Source: Takakia lepidozioides (taxonomy: Eukaryota > Streptophyta > Takakiopsida > Takakiales > Takakiaceae). Taken from it: 64,000 nt of DNA. Below are positions 48,049 through 58,949 of this stretch, piece after piece. The stretch lies in contig CM060732.1 of NCBI GenBank assembly GCA_030704615.1, positions 32,593,053 through 32,657,052 on the forward strand. Direction: 5' to 3'. The notes under the pieces were generated by a model. That model was not told the DNA's origin. It was given only the letters and a program-made list of their open reading frames with translations, and did not search any database. The position numbers were made by a program, and so were the translations under genes. Numbering within the stretch: the first letter of the stretch is position 1; every line of letters starts with the position of its first letter.

Positions 48049-48527
48049 TGTCACGACCATAGGGAACGGATAGCAGGACAGGGAACGACTGTGGGGAACA
48101 ACATCTGCGAATGGAACATGTTAGTTCACGGATGACCATTAGTGAGGGAAACGGTTAGAACAACGGGTAGGAAGATAAAGCCAGGAGTGAGGACTGAAAA
48201 AGGATCAATTCTGGGGGATCACTTCTTGGGGGGACTTCGGACATCACTGGGGAAATGAGGCAGAGAGCGTATCTCTGAGCAGAAAGAGGGAGAGCATGGA
48301 GTAGGAGGAGGACGATCTGTTGATGCTTGATGAATGCAAGCAGTAGAGTTGTAATGTAGAGCAGATTAGAGACTCCATGGCTTCAGCCTGATACTTGATA
48401 GATATTAATCTGATACATACTTCATACTCACACTGTGTAGAGAGATCTGAGTGAAGCTGTGGAATGAATGGATGAGTTGATGGAATCCGATAGATTGCTG
48501 AAGCAAACTGATACTCAATTACCAACA
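48049..48527 (+). repeat. Putative 5' LTR
   Basis: Starts TGTCACGACC and ends ATTACCAACA (TG...CA) about 75 bp before an ORF that precedes gag. There is no second LTR copy in the window and no clear primer-binding site, so this is a weak assignment. Confidence 0.35.
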
Positions 48528-48603
48528 GTAAGGTAACTAGCTAACATGAATACGGGAAGGAAAACAAATAGGAAACACCCCCATGATACACTAGTTGTAG
48601 GTC

Positions 48604-49299
48604 ATGACTGATTGTTCTGAGCGGGCTGAGTGCCTAGAGATTTCCAACTCTTCTATCTTGGAGTTTCCGCCTCGGATAGCGAAGGGATGGGTGAATAAAA
48701 GCCGCGCGACATTTGGCGACCATACTGGAGAACTGGGTCATGAACAACCAGATGTGACAGGCATCTGGTGGGATCATGGTGGTTGGAGAATTAAAGAATT
48801 TGATGTGAATCAAATTCCTTGTGAAACTGAGAAGGAAAGATTGTCCAAACGATTCTTTCAGAGATTCTTGGAATTGCCAGACGGTTGTAAAGAAAACATT
48901 CTTAAGAGAGTGCATGATGCTGACCCAAAATGGGGTCTGGAGAAAGGAGTGATAAAGATTTATCAGGTGGCCTGTAGAGGAAGAGCACGTTGGTTACCAA
49001 CACTGGTTTATGTGATAGCATTGCTATCCATTAAGCGAGTAGAGTTTGAAGGCTGGGAGGAAAGAAAGGTGAATGTTTATACTCATATGCATGAAGAGCT
49101 TGTACTGGTAAAGAATTGGATTCCAAAGGATATTTTGTGGATCAAACTCACACCAAGAACAACTTTCCAGACTTGTTTGCCATATGGTTATATGGTAACG
49201 GAGACTTCTAGTATAGCCAAGGGTGCATTGAAGCTTGAAAGAAACCCAGGCATATACGAGAGATATTACAGAAGAGAGTTTTGGTTGTTGCCACATTAA
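48604..49299 (+). CDS. Unknown ORF upstream of gag (231 aa)
   Basis: An intact frame from ATG to stop, 22 bp before the first gag ATG. It has no transmembrane segment or zinc motif. The protein reads TGIWWDHGGWRIKEFDVNQI, SKRFFQRFLELP and ARWLPTLVYVIALLSIKRVE. I recognise no family. Position between the putative LTR and gag suggests an extra ORF of the retrotransposon, as in Ogre/Tat-like plant elements, but similarity to those proteins was not seen. It is better preserved than gag. Confidence 0.5.
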   Translation: MTDCSERAECLEISNSSILEFPPRIAKGWVNKSRATFGDHTGELGHEQPDVTGIWWDHGGWRIKEFDVNQIPCETEKERLSKRFFQRFLELPDGCKENILKRVHDADPKWGLEKGVIKIYQVACRGRARWLPTLVYVIALLSIKRVEFEGWEERKVNVYTHMHEELVLVKNWIPKDILWIKLTPRTTFQTCLPYGYMVTETSSIAKGALKLERNPGIYERYYRREFWLLPH

Positions 49300-49320
49300 A
49301 AGAAATGAAAGACATGGGAC

Positions 49321-51290
49321 ATGAGTGATGAAAGAGAAGCTAGACGCCAGAGATATTTAGCAAAAAGAGAAAGCTATCTGAAAGCTAATTATCCATATCT
49401 TTGGGAGAGAGGAATAGACATAGGGGAATCATCTGGACCTCTCACACCATTAAGATCAGAGAGTACATCACCCATACCGGAAGAACTAGAGTTGGATGCC
49501 ACTCCTTCTTTTTCTTTGCAAGAAAGATTAAGGGATGGTACGGGAAGAAGATCAATCACGAGGTGAAAGATCTGAGGTACATCCCTGGATAAAAGATTTG
49601 ACAAAAATCTTTGATAAGAGTTGGCATGGAACACCAAAAGCAGGAACTCCAGTTTCTGAAGCGGAAGGTGAAGAAGGAGGAGAGGATGTGGCAGAGCCAA
49701 CGGAGAGTTCAGACTCTCCAACACCATTGCAGTTGAGTTACATGAGTGAAGAAGAAACCCAAGGGCAGAACTTGGAGGATGAAAATAGAGAGAAGAAATT
49801 GGAAGAGGAAGAGTATGAAGAAGTAGACCCAACGGCTGAGGTTGAGACTACAACCAGGACATCCCAACCCGTTGGACCTGGATCAAGTGGAGCACTTGGA
49901 TCACAGGCCAACGAAGGTGTCGGCTCAGGGGATCAGGCGGGCTGCCTGGATCTGGCTCTGGGGGGACAGGGAGTGTGGGAAGTAGTGCAACTGGAGCTGG
50001 GAATACTGTGAATATCGTGGGCCAGTAGCAGGGAGTGCTCAAGGGCCACCACTTGGTGGAAGATCCATCACAACAACAACAGGTCCTGAAGGACCAGCAC
50101 CAGCAAGGGTGCAAGTACCTGTCAGTGGGCAGAAGGTAGGGCCACAGATGGCGTTACAACCAACACGGGCAAAACCACCTTTTCCAATATATTCAGGAAA
50201 ATGGGATCTCGATGTACACATTAGCCAATTTGAGCACATGTGTATAGTAAACAATGAGAATGGCGATGATGCCAAGATGAGATTGTTTCCTTGTTCACTT
50301 ATCAAGAAAGTAAGTGAATGGTATGCAAGATTCCCTGATAATCATTTCCTAACGTGGAATGGCTTGAATACATCATTCCGAAATAGGTTCAGGACAAGTA
50401 AAACTGAGGATGAAGTGTATGGAAGTTTACAACAGTTAAAGCAAAAGAAACATGAAACTGTTGAGGAGTATATGGAAAAGATGGAATTGATGATGAAAAA
50501 ACTGGCTGTTGTACCAGCACCAGGTTTACAGAAGACTTGGTTTGTGAGTGGACTAAGACCAGAGTTGCAGAAGAAAGTGGATATGTTACCCCATAATACA
50601 GTGGAGGAGGCATTTGAAACTGCAAATAGAATTGAGCAATTGGGAATGCTCAGGGGAGAGAAAAGGGATGATGAGGACTCTGAGGATGAGTCAGATGAAG
50701 AAGAAGAGCAAGAACTGAAAAGGAAGAGTAAGAGAAAGGAGAAGTTGAAGAGGGATAACTATGAGAAAAGATTAGAAGAAATCTTGAAGAAGTATGCCAC
50801 AGAGGCTGCAACACATTGGAGAAAGGGTGTTTGGTGTGCAAAGTGCCAGAATGAAGGCCATACCACCACTGAATGCCACATGAAGGAGAAACATTGTACT
50901 ATCTGTAAAATGGATAACCATTCTACTGAGAATTGTTACTACAACAGAAGGACAACAGCTAGAGAACCTAGGCAAGTAAGGGTGCATCAAGTGCAGCCCC
51001 AGCCAAGAAGAAACAGTGATCATGACCACTATGGTAGGCCTGGTGGTTATAACAATGGCATGGAAGGGAGAGGTAATTCAAGAGGGAATTACCAAGGAAA
51101 TTCCAGAGGCAACTATCAGGGTAATCCAAGGGGGAATTACCAGCCCGAGAATCAGGATTACAGAAATAATCCAAGAGCAGACCAAGGGCGAGGACCCAAT
51201 GGTGAAGAACTATGTTACTATTGTAATCAGCCAGGACATCGCAAGGCAGCCTGTTCATTCTGGATTAGACACCAGAATGAGATGAGAGCT
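49321..51290 (+). pseudogene. Ty3/gypsy-type gag with three zinc knuckles, frameshifted
   Basis: Capsid/nucleocapsid protein of an LTR retrotransposon. It starts MSDEREARRQRYLAKRESYL, shifts frame near 49560 and again near 50000, and is then open to about 51290. The retrotransposon gag domain (about 50170-50640) reads FPIYSGKWDLDVHISQFEHM, KVSEWYARFPDNHFLTWNGL, VEEYMEKMELMMKKLA, LRPELQKKV. A Lys/Glu-rich helix follows, then three C-x2-C-x4-H-x4-C knuckles (CAKCQNEGHTTTEC, CTICKMDNHSTENC, CYYCNQPGHRKAAC) with GNSRGNYQ repeats between the second and third. Protease and pol are missing: from about 51285 the sequence is that of a different, opposing gene. Confidence 0.85.
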
Positions 51291-52660
51291 CCTTTGCAAT
51301 CTCCTGAGTTGTGTGATGTATCCCCACCTTCATAGGCCAAATACTTGATGAAGGAGGCTTCATGACCACTGATGGTCGCACAGTCCCACGCACGCACCTA
51401 CCACAGTCGTCAAGGCAAAACCAGAATTAGTGGTTCTTCACCTCTGCTTGCCCGTAAGGCTGGAACAAACCAGTGAAGGTCGGAGCCGGAGTGCAAACCT
51501 TGCCTCTGGATATGGAGGACTTGCACTTCTCACGATTGGTGGCTCTGATTGTCGTGCATTTCACTCGAGACCCAACACTGGTGCGTTCTATGTGCCAGAC
51601 TTCGTCAGGGCACATGGACTCCACCACATTGGGGAGGACGTTCGACTCCTGCACCCCACAGTGGGAGATGTCTGGGTCTGGCTTTGTAAGAAGTTCCTCC
51701 GCACTGGACATTTCGGAAACAAATCTCTGATGCAATGGAACACGTGGAGTGGAGAAGTTGTCCCTGTTCGGCTTGTGCGAGTCTACATCCGAACCAGGAG
51801 GGGTGTTCAATTTCCGTTTACAAGAGCCGAATCTCTCCTCGCCCAGTCCAAATGCGGAACTCTAGACACCAGAGGAGCTCCCTCCGCACACATGCTGACA
51901 GCCTTGGCTATTTTGTTGGGATCCGCCGATCTTCTTGTAGCATGCAACATCAACTCAGACTTGTCGAGACCATTGCCACCAACGGCACCCCACAAGAACT
52001 CCCGGTATCTCGTTTGTTGTTGTAGAGCTCATATTGGATCAACTTTTTGTCGATACCGTAAACCTCTCTTTCAAGGAAGACAGTGCCAATCTGGTACTCG
52101 AAACGTGTTGCTAGGAGATGTTCCTCCGCAATTGCAAAACCATTGTCATCAGCATCCTTCAAGAAATGGACAGGTTTCTCGACAAAGTAAAACTCCACTT
52201 CAGAGGAACCCATGCTGGTGCACGAGAAATTTTGAGCCACTGGAAGCCTCAAAGTGCATAGTCCCATGACTTGTGTGTGGAGTCTTGTTACAAACGACAG
52301 TAGGGATTACATTTCTACGCCGTTAGAGTTTGCACCGATACTAACGAGGCCATCTTGTCATCGTCTTCTATGTCCCAAACCGTTAATATAAGGTTGAGCC
52401 TAAACCCAGATATTTGAAAAGCTGACATACCGTTAAAGAGTCTTCCAAAAACAGTTGTTAAGCAGTTATGTGCCTGTACCGACCCAAGTGAAAAGATGAC
52501 GGAGACGAAAGTATTGGAATCCAATGTTATTCCAACTTGTTGAGGCACGTGGAATTCGACAATGCAATATTGAGTGCAGGGTTGCAGAAAATTCGGCGGA
52601 GAACCAATGATACATGGCATGTTGTGCCACATATGAAGATTTCGAACCGGGAAAAACCGG
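51285..52660 (-). pseudogene. Diverged SWIM-element gene, N-terminal and middle part
   Basis: Minus-strand relative of the SWIM genes in the two arms. Shared blocks: LVSRVPHL (about 51870), GSDVDSHKPNRDNFSTPRVP, VWHIERTSVGSRVKCTTIRA, KCKSSISRG, FWFC.DDC.RCVRGTVRP and VGIHHTTQE (ends about 51285). Upstream it keeps coding absent from the arm copies: FHVPQQVGITLDSNTFVSVI (about 52560), EVEFYFVEKPVHFLKDADDN (about 52190) and GTVFLEREVYGIDKKLIQYE. Introns (GT near 52488) and frameshifts (two extra bases near 51850) are present. The SWIM part itself is cut off at the junction with gag. It is clearly older than the arm copies. Confidence 0.6.
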
Positions 52661-52991
52661 CAAAAGCTAGTCTAATAACTCATCCATCCAAATCGAATCT
52701 ATCACCAAGCAATAGTACTACTAATGGCCATACCTAACTAGTTCAAGACGACGGCCACTGCCGAAAGGACAAATGTGCCTTTGCGAGGTGGACACGTATG
52801 CCGTGAACACATGCATAACGAGATCGAGGCCCCGGCTGGTACTAATCGCACGACGTCTCGCAGCCCAGTAGTTCGTGATTTTCAAGCTGGAGAGTAGCAG
52901 GAGACTAAGTTCCCAGCAAGAGAGTGGAAGGCGTAGAAGATAGTCTTCCTTTTTCACTTCAGCGAGAGACAAGAAGAAGGCGAGAGAGAGA

Positions 52992-53225
52992 ATGAGAGGT
53001 CGCAAGCTCAACATGACGCTGAAGGAGATAACAGAGGAGAGCGCGGCCCTGGAAACAGAGCACATGGCGGAGGAGGACCAGCCGCGCGGAGAAGCTGGTG
53101 AACGAGGGGATGAAACAGCAACAGAGGGCGACCCTGACGACATGGACACAGAGGAGCCCGACACCCTTTTGAGGAAGCGACGCCGAAGGGGAAGAAGGCT
53201 GCGCAAATGGGGAGGACGGCTGTGA
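52992..53225 (+). CDS. First exon of an unknown gene, acidic/basic low complexity
   Basis: ATG in good context after a GAGAGA-rich leader. It encodes MRGRKLNMTLKEITEESAAL, an acidic run (DPDDMDTEEP), then an Arg-rich run in the annotated frame, or in the +1 frame EEATPKGKKAAQMGRTAVIV, which looks more natural. It is divergently arranged with the SWIM relative (52660 downward), ~330 bp apart, and may be the start of the gene whose methyltransferase-like exon is at 54431. No function can be assigned from this exon. Confidence 0.35.
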   Translation: MRGRKLNMTLKEITEESAALETEHMAEEDQPRGEAGERGDETATEGDPDDMDTEEPDTLLRKRRRRGRRLRKWGGRL

Positions 53226-53649
53226 TTGTGGCTCAAGCAGAGGCATCTGGGAGTGCTCTTCCCAAAGGACCGAAGATGATTCTCTTCTTTCTCTTGATTG
53301 TGGGCAGTGGAGAAGGCATGAAAATTGCGTTCGTTGACCTACGCAGTTTTTATGCCCTCTTTACTTCTGTTTTCTATGTCAACATTTTGTGTTAGCATTG
53401 TCAGATTTGTATGAGGGCTCATAGAAGTGTAGACGACAGAGAAAACATGGTGCTCTCAATTCAGACTTGTCCTTTTGCTGGACCTTTCATTCTGCACATA
53501 GCTGTCCACATTTTCTGAACCGCAGAAACCAATGGATGAGAGAAGGGCAATGCGAGCACCCCCAAAAATTGTGTGTTCTCACACTGTCACGCCCTGCACT
53601 TCTCTCACTGTATTATCAATGAAGTTGAATGAAGGGGAGAAAGAGAACC

Positions 53650-54372
53650 CCCTCAAAATTGAGTGCGTTGACGCATGCAATTTCTCTCAATGCCCTTCTC
53701 TCATCCTTCGGTCTCTGCTTTCCTTAATCTATGAAGAAAGGTCCGGGAAGTCTGAGCAGTGAGAGACGTCTTTCAAACTTCAAAAATTGAATGCGTTTAC
53801 AGAGCTCTTTTATGAGTGAAGAAATTGGGTGCGTTGACGCACTCAGTCCTAGGCAGGAAAGGAGGGAGAACCCAAATATATATATATTCCACTTGTGGCC
53901 CTCCAAAATTGAGTGCGTTGACGCACACAGTTTCAGAGGGCCACAAACGCAGCTGTGGTTCGTCCCCCTTGAGTCATGCTTCTGGTTTTGGAGGGTAGTT
54001 CATGTTTGTTGCCTGTTTGGACACGCTTACTTCCATTGGGCAAATCAAAACCCTTCACAACTGAGTGCGTTGACGCGCTCAATTTTAGAAGGTCTGGTAC
54101 CTGATGTTTTGTCTGTCCTTCCATTGAGATTAGCTTCCGGTTTTGGGAGGGGGGGGGGGGATTCCTCTTTTGGTGTCTGTATGGACATGGCAGCCAAGAA
54201 TGGTGGAATGATGTCAACAGCTTATACCTGACGAAGGGGGACTTTTCGGGACAAATGGTAATCCTCCACTCCGATAAAGGGTAGCATTCTTCTCTTGTCT
54301 ACTTCATTTCATTTTTTTGTTCACCCATCCAAAATTGAGTGCGTCAACGCACTCAATTCTGAAGGGGTGAAG
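53650..54372 (+). repeat. Family of six hairpins sharing a GAGTGCGTTGACGCACTC core
   Basis: Cores at 53655-53683, 53782-53815, 53822-53845, 53893-53946, 54052-54092 and 54320-54371. The near-palindromic core is extended by outer stems that differ between copies yet pair within a copy: TTGTGGCCCTC with GAGGGCCACAA (copy 4), CCTTC with GAAGG (copy 5), TTCACCC with GGGTGAA (copy 6). The DNA between copies 4-5 and 5-6 is also related (CTTCTGGTTTTGG / CTTCCGGTTTTGG), so units of about 170-280 bp were duplicated in tandem. Confidence 0.8.
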
Positions 54373-54430
54373 TTGTTCTTTTGCCCTTTTGTATGCATTC
54401 GCTCATTTGTGCTTCGTGTTGTTTTCAGTG

Positions 54431-54960
54431 CAGACCCACCTTTTTGAAGCCATCTGTCTCGTCAGGGTGCACCCTTCTTCGACTCTTGCTGCAGTGAAGA
54501 AGTTCAGGCTTCATAGGAGAGGTTGTTTCATGAGCAATTACGTGGATTCGAATGTCTGTTTGAGAAAGTCGAATGGAACACCATGGAGAGGGGCCAAGGA
54601 GAAGAGTCCAACTTTTATTCAAACTGTTATTGAGACACATTCCCATCCGGGGGCGTGCATCGTCGACTTGACTCTTGGAACAGGTTTGACATCTCTCCTT
54701 TTGTGGTCTTTTTTCCCTTAGTACACAATTTGTAACATCTTAGTAACACAAACTGTGTCTTGCAGGAGCTTTGTACCATGCTTGGCAAGGCAGCGGGCCG
54801 ACATTTGTTGGGTATGGATGCAGCCATTTTTACTGAGCCTCCAAGAGTTGCAAGGGCCAATATCTGCCGCCAAAGAGCATGAGGTTGTAGTGCATGTCGA
54901 TATCAATGAGGGAGACGACAAGGACCTCGACGACGATCTCACATATGAATAAGTTCGTTT
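54431..54960 (+). pseudogene. Possible DNA-methyltransferase-like remnant
   Basis: An exon after a TTTTCAG acceptor (54431 to about 54681) encodes TPWRGAKEKSPTFIQTVIET, then HSHPGACIVDLTLGTG. This resembles the AdoMet-binding block of N6/N4-type DNA methyltransferases (start of helix, then the D-x-F-x-G-x-G-like motif I). After an intron (about 54682-54765), GKAAGRHLLGMDAAIF resembles the following A..GR..IG.E strand, but in a frame that does not join cleanly. The catalytic (D/N)PPY/W motif was not found. It could be a captured or element-encoded methylase, or a chance match to another Rossmann enzyme. Confidence 0.4.
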
Positions 54961-54987
54961 GGTGTTTGCTTCCCAGTTATAGCATGT

Positions 54988-55008
54988 GCCCCCCCCCCCC
55001 CCCCCTCC
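54988..55008. repeat. Poly(C) tract
   Basis: A run of ~18 C, interrupted once, between the methyltransferase-like exons and the A/C-rich block. Length is likely unstable between individuals or assemblies. Confidence 0.85.
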
Positions 55009-55269
55009 CCTATGCCTTTCACATTAGCTAATGTAATACATGAAATTTGGGTGGCAGGATATTGGAAGCTATTCATTTGCACGACGTCTCTGTTCATGCT
55101 CAGCCTCATATGTTCAAGGGCACCACACAAATGCCTAACATTGGTTATGGGTCAAACAAGAAGACAGAGAGCTTCCGTAACCCCTTGGGTTACATTTATC
55201 AAGCGCCTCATGCGAGTGAAAGCCTCCCTCAAGCTCTCGGTCGGCTTTCTACCAACACATACCTCTCTG

Positions 55270-57390
55270 GATAATTATATCGGCCTGCACTACACACCCG
55301 CCCCAGTGCCAAACTATTACTATTACGCATTTACTACTGAACACTTTTATTACTGGGAAAGATCCACTACGATCAAATACAAACTACTACACAAAAGCTA
55401 TGCAACACTATGCTACTTCACGAGAGGCACTTATAGAACTTTGTCATTTTTCCCTCCGACCTTTTTCCACTCTCCATGGACCTATTCAAAATGGCCCATT
55501 AAAGCTGTTGCCCAATCTCCAGTTATATTATCACCCATATTTCCCCCCTCTAATGTATGATATACACACACACCCCACCACAGCAGTAAACCCATATAAA
55601 TATGCTACAAAAACAACTGCATGCTTACATAGTTGGCAGGCATTGATTACAGATACAACATTGGCACACCTGAGGCGGGACTCCACGTCTAGTAATACAT
55701 CTAAAATTCACAACACACAAACAAAAAATATTTACCCTTTACAATGCATCATTCAAAAGATCCTAGCTCCAATTACAGAAAGGTCTCATGCCGCCAGTAA
55801 ATTATATTCCCAACACATTGCACAGTGCGACCTCCAGCTGTGTATCATTAAATTGCTTACTCCATTCTACTACCATGTTCAGAGTCAAGACCCCAAGCAA
55901 GGCCCCCTCTACGTAGTCACATTTAACAAAGCCTCTGCCAATATAGAACCAAAAAACAGAACAGGAACCAATCAATTATGCTTACCAAACCCATGTCCAC
56001 AAAACACCTCTGTTGGTATCCCTCAAAACCCCATGCAGCCTACAAATACTGTCACATAGCTCTTGCCAGACATGGATAGCTCTCTATATGTAACTAATGC
56101 AACACCCCTCTCGCTCAACTGCCTTGCTACACTATGCAAGATTCAAAATTTGTTATTAAAAGCTACATCCACATCGACTGGCAGCTACTGTGTGCAGATA
56201 CAACATTAATGCACCTGCAACCTGATGCCACATGCAGCAATATATTCAAAACTCATAACCCACGAACTAACCGTACTGATTCCCTCCTAGTAACCGTACA
56301 CATGCAAACTATTTACAGCCTGGTGTATGAATACTTTCAAAAATCCACAATGCTCCACAGGCACATATCAATTACAACAAACTGTACCTCAGTCCCCATT
56401 AAACAACCCCTCTTAGCTACAAGGTTGAGGCAGACTGTATGTCAATTAAAAACACGTAGCTGCACTAGGATACAACATATGCTTCTTGATTACAGCCCTG
56501 GCCCCCCTTACAGCCATCAAAACTCAGCCATATACACCCTACCGCCACAGTGCCCCATTCAAAAGACTCGAGCCTCAATTACAATATGGTCTCACATCAC
56601 CAATAAAATACTACTAAGGCATTGCAAACTGCTCCAACCAACTATACATCAACAACGCTCCAAACAACCCACAGATCATGGAATATCCCTCACCTCTCGC
56701 TACCACAAATGACAAATATCAAATCCCTAATTCACTAATGCCTCCGAATTGGGCTGATGTCAACCCCTATAACCTCATGCATCTCTCACAGTTGCCCCAT
56801 TGCAACAGGAAACAATTACCCTCGCAACCTGGCAAAATAGCCCCATCTACACTACCAGACCAGACGCTCTCTTACCCCCGCATTCCACCCCTGCTCCTAC
56901 CTGCAACCCACTCACAAATACTTGGACAGAGTCTAAATCCACCAAATACACATAGACAGGCCCCTTACTTCTGCATTACACACTGGATCCTACGAAAACC
57001 CATTAAAAACCCCCTACTACTTGCCCGTATAATGCAGGCAGAAAGCTCACCACATAAAATGAAGCTGTCATTTGCAGAACCCCCAAACGCCGACCTTGGC
57101 CCCCCCAAAATCCACCCGTAACCACCCTGACAACCGCCCTAACAACGCTGTATGTCATTAAAATGCAAATGCATATCACTCAACCTGTCAAAATACATAC
57201 CATAGCTTTTATTCTAACCATGCATTATGACCAAAGTCAGAAATCCACAATGCCCTGCAGTCTCATGATAATTACAGCAAGCTACATTCTGGACTATAAT
57301 AATCTGCCCACCACATCTCCCCTCACACAAAGCCACACAACTCCATAAAAAAAACTCAATACACGATCATACAAAACTCACTACACGAAT
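55270..57390 (+). other. G-poor, A/C-rich block with diverged internal repeats
   Basis: The plus strand is depleted in G over ~2 kb and open frames are long because stops are rare. Segments recur in diverged form: GGCA..GATACAACATT at about 55635 and 56180, ATTCAAAAGA with GGTCTCA at about 55750 and 56550, and AAATCCACAATGC at about 56340 and 57240. The skew resembles the sense strand of the LINE elsewhere in the window, so it may be LINE ORF1/5' DNA, but no domain was recognised. Confidence 0.4.
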
Positions 57391-57403
57391 CTACAGAAGA
57401 TCC

Positions 57404-57709
57404 TTGGTGTCAGGCACCCCAATACCGCTCAAAATTGCTCACATTGACAAACAACCAGAATATTTCGAATTGGGAGCTCACTTGAAGATGATACCAGCTA
57501 TGTTTTCTGTTGAAAATTATCCGTTTGGGTATTTTGCAGAAGGCCTCTATAATCCCAAGGATAGGAAAATGTACATGAAGAGCTGTCAACCAGTACATGC
57601 CATTTGGACGCTGCTCCAGGACAATGCAAATTCCTTAGATGATGGGCTTCACTGTTCCCTTGAAATTGGTCTGAAATACCCCTCAATACCAACTGTGAAG
57701 ACCAGTTGA
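57404..57709 (+). CDS. Unknown ORF of 101 aa, likely exon fragment
   Basis: Stands out from its A/C-rich surroundings by balanced composition and protein-like sequence (FELGAHLKMIPAMFSVENYP, FGYFAEGLYNPKDRKMYMKS). It starts right after a possible CTACAGAAG acceptor. No family recognised. It may be an exon of the element that also carried the SWIM relative and methyltransferase-like gene. Confidence 0.35.
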   Translation: MVSGTPIPLKIAHIDKQPEYFELGAHLKMIPAMFSVENYPFGYFAEGLYNPKDRKMYMKSCQPVHAIWTLLQDNANSLDDGLHCSLEIGLKYPSIPTVKTS

Positions 57710-57899
57710 CAGAATGTGGGCGAATCTTTTTACCTCAAACCAATGAATCTTGAAACTTCCCCGATCACTTACAAGCGACAGCGAGATGAGATCATTCCTC
57801 GAAAGAGTCTGGAAGGATCGTTGAATGTGACAACCCTAATTAATACTTGCATTTACATCACAAAACTACAAACATTAGCAGGAAACCTCTTCAAATGAC

Positions 57900-58949
57900 A
57901 TCACACCCACATAGCACTACTTAATTATTGCACCCTACACACACCACATATCTCAGGCGAACCCCTATGTATTATAGTAATACGTCAAAATTATAGGCTC
58001 ACCAGGAAAATGAAACAAGATTCTACCTTATGTGGAAAGTTCAAAGGGAGAATAACCATTCATCAAACTAGGTCTAAATCCAAACCCTCCACCCCCCATA
58101 AAACTCAAATGCAGGCTGCAGGACAAAGAACGCTATGTATCCAGGCCATCTGAAGTCTACAACGGTTATCGAACATACTCTCCCTGGTGAATGCAGGGTT
58201 GACTAGACCAAAATGGACGTTACTAGTACAATTTTAGATGACTGCAATTGATGGTGTCATCAATTGAAATTGAATCAATTCATTAAAACCAGCAAATACA
58301 TATGTCATTGGATTCATAGCTTCAATACGCACCCATAACAACTCTCCAATCATGAATCCGATAAGAAATGACTCCGCTATGGACTTTTGAACACCGTCAT
58401 TGTGGACTGTTACCGCAATTATTGGAATTAAAATGGACTGAAATTCTCTTTTGTGCCATTAGTGTTGTCATTTGACTCATATGGACTAATATATGTAAAA
58501 CAAATAGGCGTTTTTTGAAAAGTCCATAACTCATCTTGTTTTTTGGATTTTGGGTGTCATTTTTTTCTAGAAGTATAAAACCTATAATCTTCAATGGCTA
58601 GCTGTCATATTGAATTTTTTTTTGTAAACTCTAATTTTTAGTTTTTCATAATTTTTCTAAATAATATACTAAAATATTTAATGAATTATATCTTTAATAT
58701 TTGGGGTAGGACTCTTTACTAAATATGTTCAGTATACCATTATCTATCACTAAGAAAATATTTTGGGATAGTATCCTTAACTTTTGTTTTTTGGTCATGG
58801 ACTTTCATGGAGCAAGATCTGCCGTTTTTGGTCCACTCAACCCTGCAACTGCCCGTCCCAAGACCTCATTCTCTGCCACTGTGGACCCCTGCTATGATGA
58901 GATTACAACAAATCGCTTGGCCGATGCAGTATATTGTTTGGCACTCAAC
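57900..58949. other. AT-rich stretch without recognised gene
   Basis: Contains ATTGAATCAATT-type small inverted repeats near 58245-58285 and T-runs near 58560-58625. No protein motif. Confidence 0.5.

Noticed and set aside
53887-54231. Plus-strand open frame through hairpins 4 and 5
   Set aside because: It is formed by the diverged tandem units themselves and is broken by a G-run at about 54150; no domain seen.
56134-57121. Two long plus-strand frames (192 and 147 codons) as host genes
   Set aside because: The region is G-poor, which removes stop codons by chance; no domain, no codon regularity, and related segments recur nearby as degenerate repeats.
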